A stretch of 64,000 nucleotides of DNA, from positions 1 to 64,000 of the forward strand of contig OZ253374.1 in assembly GCA_965260935.1 (NCBI GenBank), read 5' to 3'. A model generated the notes under the pieces. That model worked only from the letters and a program-made list of their open reading frames with translations, did not search any database and was not told the DNA's origin. Origin of the DNA: JBBROS01 sp965260935. GTDB lineage: Bacteria > Pseudomonadota > Alphaproteobacteria > Acetobacterales > Acetobacteraceae. Position 1 is the first letter of the stretch, and each line of letters starts with the position of its first letter. Below are positions 25,477 through 35,071 of this stretch, piece by piece. Made by a program: the position numbers and the translations under genes.

Positions 25477-26088
25477 ATGGACATGACCTGGCTTCTTTCG
25501 GCCACCGCCTTCGCCGCCGCGATGTCCGGCACGCCGGGGCCGAACAACGCGATGGTGGCGGCGTCCGGGGCGACGTTCGGGTTCCGGCGCACGGTGCCGC
25601 ACATGCTCGGGATCGCGACCGGGTTTCCGGTGATGTTCGTGGCGGTGGCGCTCGGGGCCGGGAGCTTGTTGCGGGCTTACCCGGCCTTGCACACGGGGCT
25701 AAAATGGCTCGGGGCCGCGTATTTGCTCTGGCTTGCGTTCAAGATCGCCACCGCCGACCCGACGCCCAAGGCGGACGGGGCACGGCGGTCAGCGCCGCTC
25801 GGCTTTTTGCAGGCGGCCTTGTTCCAGTGGATTAACCCGAAAGCCTGGATCATCGCCACAGGCGGCATTGCAACCTACACCGGCGAGGCCGGAACGACGC
25901 TGTTCACTCAGGCGTTGGTTCTGGCGCTAATTTTCCTTGCCATGACCGCGCTGACGGTCATGTTCTGGACCATGACCGGGGTTGGAGCGGCGCGTCTACT
26001 TCGACGTCCAGGAGAACTGCGGACGTTCAACGCGGTAATGGCGGGGCTGCTGGTGTTGTCGCTGCTGGTGATGGTGATCGGCGATTAG
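25477..26088 (+). CDS. LysE family translocator (amino acid exporter)
   Basis: A 203-residue membrane protein with six predicted hydrophobic segments. The family N-terminal signature is SGTPGPNNAMVAASGATFGFRRT near residues 17-39, followed by GFLQAALFQWINPKAWI near 108-124. Such proteins export small amino acids or homoserine lactones. The start ATG at 25477 is chosen by the conserved N-terminus. The gene stops inside the last codons of trpA on the other strand, a four-base convergent overlap. Confidence 0.87.
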   Translation: MDMTWLLSATAFAAAMSGTPGPNNAMVAASGATFGFRRTVPHMLGIATGFPVMFVAVALGAGSLLRAYPALHTGLKWLGAAYLLWLAFKIATADPTPKADGARRSAPLGFLQAALFQWINPKAWIIATGGIATYTGEAGTTLFTQALVLALIFLAMTALTVMFWTMTGVGAARLLRRPGELRTFNAVMAGLLVLSLLVMVIGD

Positions 26089-26935
26089 GCCGCGACAGCC
26101 GCCATGCGTGCGCCGCGTACCGCCGTCGCCAGCTCATGCACCTGGCTCAGCACTCGCCCCACCGTATCGATCGATGCCCGGCCTTCCGGATCGAGTGAGG
26201 CGGCGAGCGTCTCGATCAGCACGCTGGCGACGACGACCGCATCGGCCACGCGGGTCGCTTCGGCGGCTTGGGCCGGGGTGCGGATGCCGAAGCCGATCGC
26301 CACAGGGAGGTCGGTGTGGGCCCGGACGCGCGGGATGGCTTCGGCCAGGTCCGCGGCCTCGGCCGAGCGGGTGCCGGTGATGCCGGTGATGGCGACGTGG
26401 TAGACGAAGCCGCCGGCCTGGGCCAGGACCTTGGGCAAGCGGCGTTCATTGGTGGTGGGGGCCACGAGGCGGATCAGGTCGAGGCCCGCTGCCTCGATGT
26501 GCGGCAGCAACTCGTCCGCCTCCTCCATCGGCATGTCCACCACGATCAGCCCGTCAACGCCCGCGGCGTGGGCGTCGAGGCAGAACTGCTCCGGGCCGTA
26601 GGCGAGGATCGGGTTCAGATAGCCCATCAGCACGACGGGGGTATCACCGTCCTCCTGGCGGAAGCTCTCGACCATGGCGAAGGTGCCGGGAACGGTGGCG
26701 CCCGCCTTCAAGGCGCGCTGGCCGGCAAGCTGGATGGTGGGGCCGTCGGCGGCCGGGTCGGTGAACGGCATGCCGATCTCGATCAGGTCGGCGCCCGCCG
26801 CGGGCAGGCCGCGCATCAGGGCCATCGAGGTGTCGCGGTCCGGGTCGTAGGCCTCGACGAACGGGATCAGCGCGCCGCGGTCCTCGGCGCGGAGCTTGCT
26901 GAAGCGGGCGGCGATGCGGCCGCGGCTGGCGAGGC

Positions 26936-26939
<4 letters not shown>
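26085..26939 (-). CDS. trpA: tryptophan synthase alpha chain
   Basis: A 284-residue TIM-barrel enzyme that cleaves indole-3-glycerol phosphate to indole and glyceraldehyde 3-phosphate. Catalytic Glu is in DLIEIGMPFTDPAADGP near residue 50 and Asp61-equivalent lies in the same motif; the phosphate site is VYHVAITGITGTR and VAIGFGIRTPAQA. The GTG start at 26939 overlaps the trpB stop (GTGA), so the two subunits are translationally coupled. It lies 8 kb away from the other trp genes of this window, in the order trpB-trpA. Confidence 0.95.
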
Positions 26940-28153
<1,214 letters not shown>

Positions 28154-28284
28154 AACCAAACTCCTGTCATCAGTATCGGCTAAGTAGCCATTGGATTCGG
28201 GTTGAGTAGGGCGCGGCGCGCGATACTGGCAGCGATTTCGCCGTTGAGTGCGGAACAGGCGACGTTACTGTGCTTAACGGCGGT

Positions 28285-29466
28285 TCAAGCATCGGCGAAC
28301 GCACCGACGGCTTGCAGGGCGGCGACGAAGGCGCCGGCGTCCTGCGTCCTCAGCCCGGCCACATTGACCCGGCCGCTGCCGGCCATGTAGATGCCGTGGC
28401 CGTCCAGCAGCGCTTTGACGGTTGCGGGCGTGATGGGCAGTTGCGAGAACATGCCTTTCTGCCGGGCCAGGAAGCCGAGCCGCGACTCCGTTTTCGCCAC
28501 CGCCTGGCGGACGGCCGCGATCCGGCGGCACATGCGGTCCAGCTCATCGTGCCAGGATCGCTTCAGCTCTTGGTTGTCCAGCACGATGGAGACGGCGGCT
28601 GCGCCGTGGTCCGGCGGCATAGACCAGTTCACCCTGGCGAGCGACAGCAGGTTGCCCCAGACGGTTGCCGATCCGGCGGCATCGCGCGAAAGGACGAAGA
28701 CGGCGCCGACGCGGTCGCGGTAGAGGCCGAAGTTCTTGTCGCAGGAATAGGCAACCACGGCTTCCTCGGCATGGGCGAGCACGTGGCGCATACCCTGGGC
28801 GTCGGCGTCCAGCCCGTCGCCCAGGCCCTGGTAGGCGAGGTCGATCAGCGGCAGCAGGCCCCGCTTCGCGATCACGTCCGTCACCTCGGCCCATTGCGCC
28901 ATGCTGAGGTCCGCGCCGGTCGGGTTGTGGCAGCAGCCGTGCAAGAGGACGGCGTCGCCGGGTTCGGCCGCGGAGAGCGCCGCGAGCATGTCGTCGAAGC
29001 AGATGGCCTGGGTTGCCGGGTCAAAGAAGCGGTAGGGGACGACCTGGAGTCCGGCGGCTTCGAGGACCGGGCGATGGTTGGGCCAGGTCGGCATGCCGAC
29101 CAGCACCCTTGCGCCTGGGGTCGCCGCGTCGATCAACTCCGCGCCGAGGCGCAGGCCGCCGCTGCCGCCCGGCGTCTGCACGCCGACGAGGCGGGAGCCC
29201 AGGGCGTCGCCCTTTCCGAAGGCGATCGGGCGGAGGAGTTCGACAAAGCGGCGGCTGCCTTCCGGACCCAGGTAAGCCTTGGTTTCCTGCGTCTCGGTCA
29301 GGATCTGCTCGGCCGACTTGATGGCGGCGAAAACGGGCGTGCCGCCCGCCTCGTCGCGATAGGTGCCGACGCCGAGGTCGATCTTGTTGGAGCGGGGGTC
29401 GTCGCGGTAGAGGCCGATCAGGGCGAGCAACGGGTCATCGGGCTGAGGCTGCAAGGTCTGGAACAT
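28285..29466 (-). CDS. aromatic/aspartate aminotransferase
   Basis: A 393-residue fold-type I PLP transaminase of the AspC/TyrB subfamily. The PLP lysine is in SCDKNFGLYRDRVGAV near residue 240, the cofactor asparagine is in HGCCHNPTGAD near 180, and the C-terminal substrate arginine is in GSGRVNVAGL near 370. It interconverts aromatic amino acids or aspartate with keto acids. It could make indole-3-pyruvate and 4-hydroxyphenylpyruvate from Trp and Tyr, the substrates of the ScyA-like enzyme 13 kb away, where no ScyB dehydrogenase is seen. The ATG at 29466 is preferred over a GTG three codons upstream. Confidence 0.87.
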   Translation of the reverse strand: MFQTLQPQPDDPLLALIGLYRDDPRSNKIDLGVGTYRDEAGGTPVFAAIKSAEQILTETQETKAYLGPEGSRRFVELLRPIAFGKGDALGSRLVGVQTPGGSGGLRLGAELIDAATPGARVLVGMPTWPNHRPVLEAAGLQVVPYRFFDPATQAICFDDMLAALSAAEPGDAVLLHGCCHNPTGADLSMAQWAEVTDVIAKRGLLPLIDLAYQGLGDGLDADAQGMRHVLAHAEEAVVAYSCDKNFGLYRDRVGAVFVLSRDAAGSATVWGNLLSLARVNWSMPPDHGAAAVSIVLDNQELKRSWHDELDRMCRRIAAVRQAVAKTESRLGFLARQKGMFSQLPITPATVKALLDGHGIYMAGSGRVNVAGLRTQDAGAFVAALQAVGAFADA

Positions 29467-29563
29467 GGGTTTCACTCGGCGTGGATATGGCGGCGCGGGA
29501 CGCGGCGGGACAGTAAGCTAGTTTGGCCCGAAACGCGGCCGCCACCAAGCCTACGCCGTGCCG

Positions 29564-30313
29564 CTACAGGCTGTCGCGCAATTCCATCGCGGCCGCGCGG
29601 GCCGGGCGGACGGGGGCGGCTTGGGGGATCGGGATGCGCCCGTTGGCGACGCCGTGCAGGCCATCGCGGTCCAGCACCATGACGCGGCCCCGGCCGGTGC
29701 GGATGAGGCCGGCTTGCTGCAGCGCCGCGGCGGCGACGGTGACGCCAGAGCGGCGCATCCCCAGCATGGCGGACAGGCTTTCGTGGGTGACCCACAGCTC
29801 GTTGCCGTCGATGCGCTCGTGGGTCATGACGAGCCAGCGCGCGCACCGCTCCATCAGGCTGCGGCGGGCGTTGAAGGCGGCGCTTTGCATCACCTGGCCG
29901 ATCAGGGACTGGACGAAGCGGGCGCAGGCGGCGCGCAGCGTGGGGGAGGATTGCAGCACGCGGTGCAAGTCGGCCCCGGTCAGGCGCAGCGCCGAGCCGG
30001 GAATATGGACCACGGCACGGGCAAAGGCGGGGTGGCGCATGTCGACCATCGAGAAATCGCCGACGACGCCCTCGCGGCCGATCATCGCGACCTGGATGCC
30101 GCCCTCGCCGTCGATGTCCTCGGAAACGATGGAAACGACGCCGCGCTCGATGAAATAGGCGTGGTCGACGGGCTGGCCGTGGTCGGCGAGGACTTGGTCG
30201 CGGACGAGCGGGACGCGGACGAAGGATGAGCGGAACGGCTCGATCTCGGCAGCCGGGATGGAAGCGAGCAGGTTGTTGAGCGGCGCGAAGGAGGGGTGGG
30301 TCAACTGCGACAT
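29564..30313 (-). CDS. Crp/Fnr family transcriptional regulator
   Basis: A 249-residue regulator with an N-terminal cyclic-nucleotide-binding-like beta roll (about 15-135) and a C-terminal winged helix. The helix-turn-helix is WVTHESLSAMLGMRRSGVTVAAAAL near residues 172-196. There is no FNR cysteine cluster. The recognition helix differs from CRP, so targets are unknown. The C-terminal tail of about 20 residues is Pro/Ala-rich. It is divergent from the kinase gene across an unusually AT-rich intergenic stretch of 188 bases (30314-30501). Confidence 0.85.
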   Translation of the reverse strand: MSQLTHPSFAPLNNLLASIPAAEIEPFRSSFVRVPLVRDQVLADHGQPVDHAYFIERGVVSIVSEDIDGEGGIQVAMIGREGVVGDFSMVDMRHPAFARAVVHIPGSALRLTGADLHRVLQSSPTLRAACARFVQSLIGQVMQSAAFNARRSLMERCARWLVMTHERIDGNELWVTHESLSAMLGMRRSGVTVAAAALQQAGLIRTGRGRVMVLDRDGLHGVANGRIPIPQAAPVRPARAAAMELRDSL

Positions 30314-30501
30314 TCGGACACCTTTTTGATGGCTCGTGCCGCCCGAGTTTTGGCGAGGCGGCCCTTCGGGACCAGTTTTGTGCCATTGAGCATCTGTTGT
30401 GCTATAACTGACGTTAATTCTGACGAATTTGACTATTTTATACTATTATTTCGCAGCCGGACGGACGGGCACGGCTTGGACAAGCCGACGGCCCGGCCAA
30501 C

Positions 30502-31713
30502 ATGGATAAGAACGTTTCAAGAACGTTCTGCGCTGAAGATGGCATTGCTATGGTCATCGCCGACGCTGGCTCGGTCCCGTCAGCACATCCGCATGATCTC
30601 CGCAGCAAAACCGTCATGGAATTATATTTTGCACTGGCAATCGGCAACGCTTGTGCCCATCGTCTGTGCTTGGAAACTTACAAGCATGCCGTGAACCATT
30701 CTGACGCTCATTTGAACTTGCCCGGCCAGCAGGACGGTTTGCAGACGCAGGCCCTTGCCGGATTGCTTGGTCCGGTGATCGAGAGCCTGCCGCATCCGTC
30801 CTGGACCGCGACGCGCTCCGGGAACTGGCTGTGGTCGAACTCGCTGTGGAGCCAGGCTACCGGGTTGTCGAGCGAGGAGAGCCGGGCATGGGGTTGGCAG
30901 CGGGCCTTGAACGAGGCTGACACGGCCGCGTTCGACGCGGCGTGGCGCCGTGCGCCGGTGGATGGCATGTTCGAGCTGGAGCACGCGTTGCACAACGTCG
31001 AAGGCAGCGGCGACGCGCGCTGGTTCCGAACACGCGCGCAGAGACTGACCGGCCTTGACTGCGCCGAGCCGATATGGCTCGGCGTTTGCACGGAAATTAC
31101 CCGCCTGACGAAGCTGGAAGCCCGCGAGCGCGCTGCCCAGGCGCATACGGCGTCGCTGCTTGCCCTGGCCCGGGACGTGATGCGGCGGACGGCGCTGACC
31201 GGGTATGGGCTTGAGGACTTCATGCTTCACGCCGACAGCCGCCTCGACGCCATTGCCCGTGTCAATGCCCTGTCGCGACACGGGCCGGGGGGCGGGGTCG
31301 ACCTGGAGCGGCTCGTGTTTGACGCGCTGCTTGCCTACGGCGCGCAGGACAGCGAGCGCGTGGAGTTGGATGGCCCGGCGATCGCGCTGGCGGGCCGGAC
31401 GGGCGATCTTATCGGGTTGGCCATCAATGAACTGGCGATGAACGCGGTCAAGCACGGGGCGCTGTCGGCGGAGCAGGGGCGGATCGTGGTGCGATGGCGA
31501 GTCGAGGCCGGGGCCGAGAAGATGCTGCGGTTCGAGTGGCTGGAAACGGACGTGACCGTGCCGGACGTGCCGCCGGGCCATGGCGGGTTCGGGACGGAGC
31601 TGATCGAGAGCATGTTGCCGAAGGAGACCGGCGCCGTGGCGTCGCTCGGGTTCGGCAAACGGGGCATGTGCTGCACGATCGAGCTTCCACTCGATGCCGG
31701 CTGGGTCCGGTAA
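30502..31713 (+). CDS. PAS-domain sensor kinase of the HWE/HisKA_2-like type, atypical histidine box
   Basis: A soluble protein of up to 403 residues. Residues about 95-205 look like a PAS domain with PAC-like end (SWTATRSGNWLWSN to GVCTEITRLTKLEARER). The C-terminal ATPase has an N-box AINELAMNAVKHGALS near 310 and a G-box GHGGFGTELIESML near 360, as in HWE kinases. The dimerisation helix reads AQAHTASLLALARDVMRR, where HRVKN is expected, so the phosphoacceptor region is degenerate. It may act as a pseudokinase or phosphorylate differently. The first 70 residues have weak coding character and the true start may be downstream. No response regulator is adjacent. Confidence 0.72.
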   Translation: MDKNVSRTFCAEDGIAMVIADAGSVPSAHPHDLRSKTVMELYFALAIGNACAHRLCLETYKHAVNHSDAHLNLPGQQDGLQTQALAGLLGPVIESLPHPSWTATRSGNWLWSNSLWSQATGLSSEESRAWGWQRALNEADTAAFDAAWRRAPVDGMFELEHALHNVEGSGDARWFRTRAQRLTGLDCAEPIWLGVCTEITRLTKLEARERAAQAHTASLLALARDVMRRTALTGYGLEDFMLHADSRLDAIARVNALSRHGPGGGVDLERLVFDALLAYGAQDSERVELDGPAIALAGRTGDLIGLAINELAMNAVKHGALSAEQGRIVVRWRVEAGAEKMLRFEWLETDVTVPDVPPGHGGFGTELIESMLPKETGAVASLGFGKRGMCCTIELPLDAGWVR

Positions 31714-31851
31714 GCGGGACGTTGTTAAGAGTGGCTGGCATCAAGGTCGTTTTCCGCGCGCCTGCCGGTAGCTTTCAGGGTTGGCGACATAGGCCCTCAT
31801 TGCCCTGACCTTTCGGACGGCGATTACAGCCCAATCACTCCGGGGGCAGGA

Positions 31852-32700
31852 TCAGGACACGAGCGAGGACATTTTCAGAGCGGCCCCGGCGATGCGAGGG
31901 TCATGCAGGTAGGTATCGTCGAAGCCTCCGGCTTGCTTGAGGTCTTCGAAATCCGGGATCGTCAGGCGACCATTGCCGAAACGGATGAGGCCTTCAGAGC
32001 GCAGCCATTGCAATGTACGGTTGACGTGAACCGGAGTCAGTCCCATCGCGTCGGCGAGGGCAAGCTGGGTGACGGGGAGGTGGCACTCGCCGCCGTCGGC
32101 GAGGCCGGCGGCCTGCATACGTAAGGCCAGCTCGCACAAGAGGTGGGCGGTCCGCTGGTAGGCGCTGCGCCGCCCGACGTTGACGACCCACTCGCGCAGC
32201 GACGCCGCCTCGACCAGGGCTGCCCGCCAGATGGCCTGGCCGAGAACAGGGTGTTGCACCGACCAGTCAAGCAGGACCTGTTGCGGCACCAGAGCGATGG
32301 TGACGCTGCCGAGGCTGCCGATGCTGTAATCGAGGGCACCGAGCTGCAAGCTGGTCATGCCGAACAGGTCGGAGGGGATGTGGAAGGCGACGATCTGGCG
32401 CTGCCCGGTTTCGAGCAACTTGTAGCTGCAAGCGAAGCCTTCGATCAGGATGGGGCAATGAGTGGGCCGCTCGCCTTCCTGCATGATGTCCCGGTCGGCG
32501 CCGACACGACGGATTTGCAGGGGTTCACGGCTGACCGCCGCCTGTTCCGAGGCGGATATCGGGCCGAACCGGCTGAGATAGCGGCTGAGGAGGTCGCCTG
32601 CGGGCGAAGTTGAATGGTTAGCCAAGACACGAGAACCAGGCGTCGCGGGTTGAATTGAACCGGGCGGCGCGGGCCATCGACCAGCGAGCTCCTTGGGCAT
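31852..32700 (-). CDS. Crp/Fnr family transcriptional regulator
   Basis: A second Crp/Fnr protein. The sensor roll runs from RYLSRFGPISASEQAA and the winged helix is LPVTQLALADAMGLTPVHVNRTLQWL near the C-terminus. There are cysteines but no FNR-type CxxC cluster. The start is uncertain: ATG at 32700 gives 282 residues, and an alternative TTG about 25 codons later would give the usual length near 257. The open frame also extends upstream to 32832 without support. It is the nearest regulator to the repeat-protein and scy-like region and could control it. Confidence 0.78.
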   Translation of the reverse strand: MPKELAGRWPAPPGSIQPATPGSRVLANHSTSPAGDLLSRYLSRFGPISASEQAAVSREPLQIRRVGADRDIMQEGERPTHCPILIEGFACSYKLLETGQRQIVAFHIPSDLFGMTSLQLGALDYSIGSLGSVTIALVPQQVLLDWSVQHPVLGQAIWRAALVEAASLREWVVNVGRRSAYQRTAHLLCELALRMQAAGLADGGECHLPVTQLALADAMGLTPVHVNRTLQWLRSEGLIRFGNGRLTIPDFEDLKQAGGFDDTYLHDPRIAGAALKMSSLVS

Positions 32701-32832
32701 TGTAGCGCGATGTTGCCCCGGGAAGGCAAGACCCTGCTTGGTCACGAAAGCGACAGGGAGAGGGCGGCCGGCCACGCCCGCTCCGGATGTTGTCGACGTG
32801 ATAACGTCGCCAATATACCAAATAGGGTGCAA

Positions 32833-33139
32833 CCGAGACCCGCATGACCGTCTCTAAATATAGATTGGTCGAGTTTTTTGGCATGAATTGATTTGCTTTC
32901 AATGGGTGCGGCAGTGTTACTTTCCGAAATGGCCTAATGTTGAAAAATTACATCCCTTAGCCGACTAATGTCAAATCCTGACATTCCTCCTCGCGATGCA
33001 ACGGCATCCGTGCAAATTGATACGGGGCTGGCTTGGCAATGATTTGCCATGCCAGCCCCGGTTAGGCTGCCGATTTCAATGCAGCGTCAGAACTGTTCTG
33101 GATTTGCCTCCAGCCTGACTGCTGACAACTTTTTGGCCG
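32833..33139. other. intergenic region with a palindrome and a hairpin
   Basis: No gene is seen. The stretch is lower in GC than its surroundings. It contains an inverted repeat AATGTC / GACATT at 32967-32985 with seven bases between, and the strong hairpin at 33024-33059 described separately. It separates the Crp/Fnr gene from the repeat protein, both transcribed leftward, so it should hold the terminator of one and the promoter of the other. Confidence 0.6.
33024..33059. terminator. long hairpin after the repeat-protein gene
   Basis: Nine bases GGGGCTGGC pair perfectly with GCCAGCCCC, continued by TGGCA/TGCCA after one mismatch, with a six-base loop. It lies about 80 bases beyond the stop of the minus-strand repeat protein. 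No strong T run follows on either strand, so it may be a weak or factor-assisted terminator, or an RNA-stabilising stem. Confidence 0.5.
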
Positions 33140-34786
33140 TTAGCTTCCCTGATTGGCGAGAATCTGGGTCACCTGCGTGTCAATGTTGGAGGCAAATGAC
33201 GTGACGGAACCCGGCATCGAGGCGTCGTTCGCCACGGTGCTCGCCATAGACTGGACCGCGGTCAAGGCGTTCGTGGTCCCCTCGCTGGGCGGCGCGGCCG
33301 CAAGGGTGTCAACCATGCCGGTGATCGCTGCGCCGAGGTCGAACGGGCTGCCGCTCGTGTTGCCGGCTATGGCGAACGGGTTGCCGCCGCCATTGTTGCT
33401 GCCGGCGAAGATGTTGGCGATGTCGTCGGTGGTGAAGCCGGGGATTTGCAGCAGGGCGCCGAACGGGCTTGAGGCGAGCATGCTTGAGTCGAACATCATG
33501 CCGCCCGAGTTGCCGCCGGACGATCCGTCATCTGACTGCGGCGCGCCGCCGCTCTCAGATCCGGCGCCGCCGGAGGCGTCAGTGTTCGCGAAGTCGTAGG
33601 AATAGTCAGGGTTGCCGGCATCGGCAGGAGCCGGGCCAGCCATCGTGCCGCCCGCGGCCATTCCGTCCGTGTTCTGCGGAGCGAAGCTGGCGAATGGGTT
33701 CGATCCGGATGCGGACCCGGCGAACGGGTTGCCGCCGGCAGCGCCGCCTGACATCGGCGACCCGCCGCCGGCATCGGCAGAAGCCGGACCAGCCGCTGCG
33801 CCGCCCGCAGCCATTTCGTCCGTGCTTGCCGGAGCACCGCCGGCCATCGGGTCCGATCCGGACGCGGACCCGGCGAACGGGTTGCCGCCGGCGCCGCCTG
33901 ACATCGGGCTTGACCCGCCGCCGCCGACGTTGCCGAAGATGTCGGCCGCGCTGTTAACGCCGGGCAGGCCGAGCAGGACGCCGAACGGGCTCTGCTTGAT
34001 CATGTCGGTGAGCTGGTCGTCGCTCATGCCGGACGAGCCGGCGTCCATGCCGCCGCTAGCCGAGCCGCCCATGCTGGCGCCGGACGGGATGTTGCCGGCG
34101 AACGGGTTGCCGCCGGCGGCCCCGAACGGGCTGGCCGACGCCGCGTCGGTTGTTGCCCCTGAAGGGTCGCCGTATTGCACGGCATATTGGTTGTTGTCTC
34201 CATTGACCGTGACCGAGTTCCCGCCCGGGTTCCCGGCCGTTACGCCGGAGTTGCCGTTCGGGTCGGACCCGGAAGAGTCTGCGAACTCGACGGGCTGGCC
34301 ATCGCCGGCAGCCGGGGCGTCCGATCCCGCCGGCAGCATGTATTTGTAATCGACGACGTACTGGTTGCTGCCGCCCTCGACCGACACCGAGTTGCCGGTC
34401 TGCGCGTCGCCGGCCGGGTATTCGTAGGCGACGACGAACTTGTTGTTGCCGCCGTCGACCTTGACCGCGTTGCCGCCCAGGTTCGCCGACGGGTCGGGGG
34501 AGCCGGGGAGGTTATATTGGACGACGAACTGCTTGTTGCCGCCCTCGACCGTGGTATCGGCGTTGCCGCCGTCGACCATGATGACTTGGCCCTGGTCGAG
34601 CGTGCTGAAGTCGAAATTCGGATCAGTATTGTTCAGCGAGCCGGCGGCTCCGAACGGGGCATCGGCCGGCGGGCCGCTGGATGCGGCGTTCGGGTCATCC
34701 GTGCCGGAGAACTTGTAGACGACGACGAATTGGTTGCCGCCGCCGGTAACGTTCAGCGTGTTGTCGCCGTAATCGGTCGTGCTCAT
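33140..34786 (-). CDS. Gly/Ser/Asn-rich repeat protein of unknown function
   Basis: A 548-residue acidic, low-complexity protein with no signal peptide. Residues 1-215 hold five copies of a motif of the form V-x-GG-x-N-x-x-VV-x-Y (GGGNQFVVVYKF, GGNKQFVVQYNL, GGNNKFVVAYEY, GGSNQYVVDYKY, GDNNQYAVQYGD), which would form short beta strands as in beta-helix or curli-like repeats. The middle has two near-identical 51-residue units and a second type of repeat (SPFGVLLGLPG and SPFGALLQIPG). The C-terminal 80 residues are helix-prone. A surface or secreted matrix protein is likely, perhaps exported by type I or a C-terminal signal. ATG 34786 has a purine-rich AAGGAAA site upstream. It shares style with the N-terminus of the ScyD/E-like protein nearby. 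Confidence 0.75.
   Translation of the reverse strand: MSTTDYGDNTLNVTGGGNQFVVVYKFSGTDDPNAASSGPPADAPFGAAGSLNNTDPNFDFSTLDQGQVIMVDGGNADTTVEGGNKQFVVQYNLPGSPDPSANLGGNAVKVDGGNNKFVVAYEYPAGDAQTGNSVSVEGGSNQYVVDYKYMLPAGSDAPAAGDGQPVEFADSSGSDPNGNSGVTAGNPGGNSVTVNGDNNQYAVQYGDPSGATTDAASASPFGAAGGNPFAGNIPSGASMGGSASGGMDAGSSGMSDDQLTDMIKQSPFGVLLGLPGVNSAADIFGNVGGGGSSPMSGGAGGNPFAGSASGSDPMAGGAPASTDEMAAGGAAAGPASADAGGGSPMSGGAAGGNPFAGSASGSNPFASFAPQNTDGMAAGGTMAGPAPADAGNPDYSYDFANTDASGGAGSESGGAPQSDDGSSGGNSGGMMFDSSMLASSPFGALLQIPGFTTDDIANIFAGSNNGGGNPFAIAGNTSGSPFDLGAAITGMVDTLAAAPPSEGTTNALTAVQSMASTVANDASMPGSVTSFASNIDTQVTQILANQGS
33614..33916 (-). repeat. two tandem 153-bp repeats inside the repeat-protein gene
   Basis: A block beginning GCCGGCATCGGCAG (plus strand) at 33614 recurs at 33767, giving a period of 153 bases or 51 codons. 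The copies encode nearly the same peptide (SPMSGGAGGNPFAGSASGSD type), with one codon missing in the second. High DNA identity suggests a recent in-frame duplication. Confidence 0.7.
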
Positions 34787-35071
34787 GAACTGGGTTTCCT
34801 TCCGAAAGGCGCGTGATCGCTCGGATCTCTCACGCCGGCGTGACTAAGACGATAGACTCGCTCGCGGGCTGCATTGCCTGAGAAGCAAATTACATGGAGA
34901 AAAATGGAAAACAGCCTTAGAAATCATAGGCCATTCTCTATGTTGGATTTTGTGCAGCAAATCAATTAACAAAATAATGAAACGGATAAAATTTTACTTT
35001 ACCATTGAAGTTGCGCAGCAGAATTGCTGCAAATGGACAGTCATACTTCGTAATACTCATACATCCTTCCT
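34787..35071. other. AT-rich intergenic region between tyrA and the repeat protein
   Basis: No gene is seen in these 285 bases. The part from about 34900 to 35060 is markedly AT-rich for this genome. It contains a small perfect hairpin GCAGCA-GAAT-TGCTGC at 35015-35030, just after the tyrA stop on the minus strand, possibly a weak terminator. The promoter of the repeat-protein gene must lie here; no clear -35/-10 pair was recognised. Confidence 0.5.
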
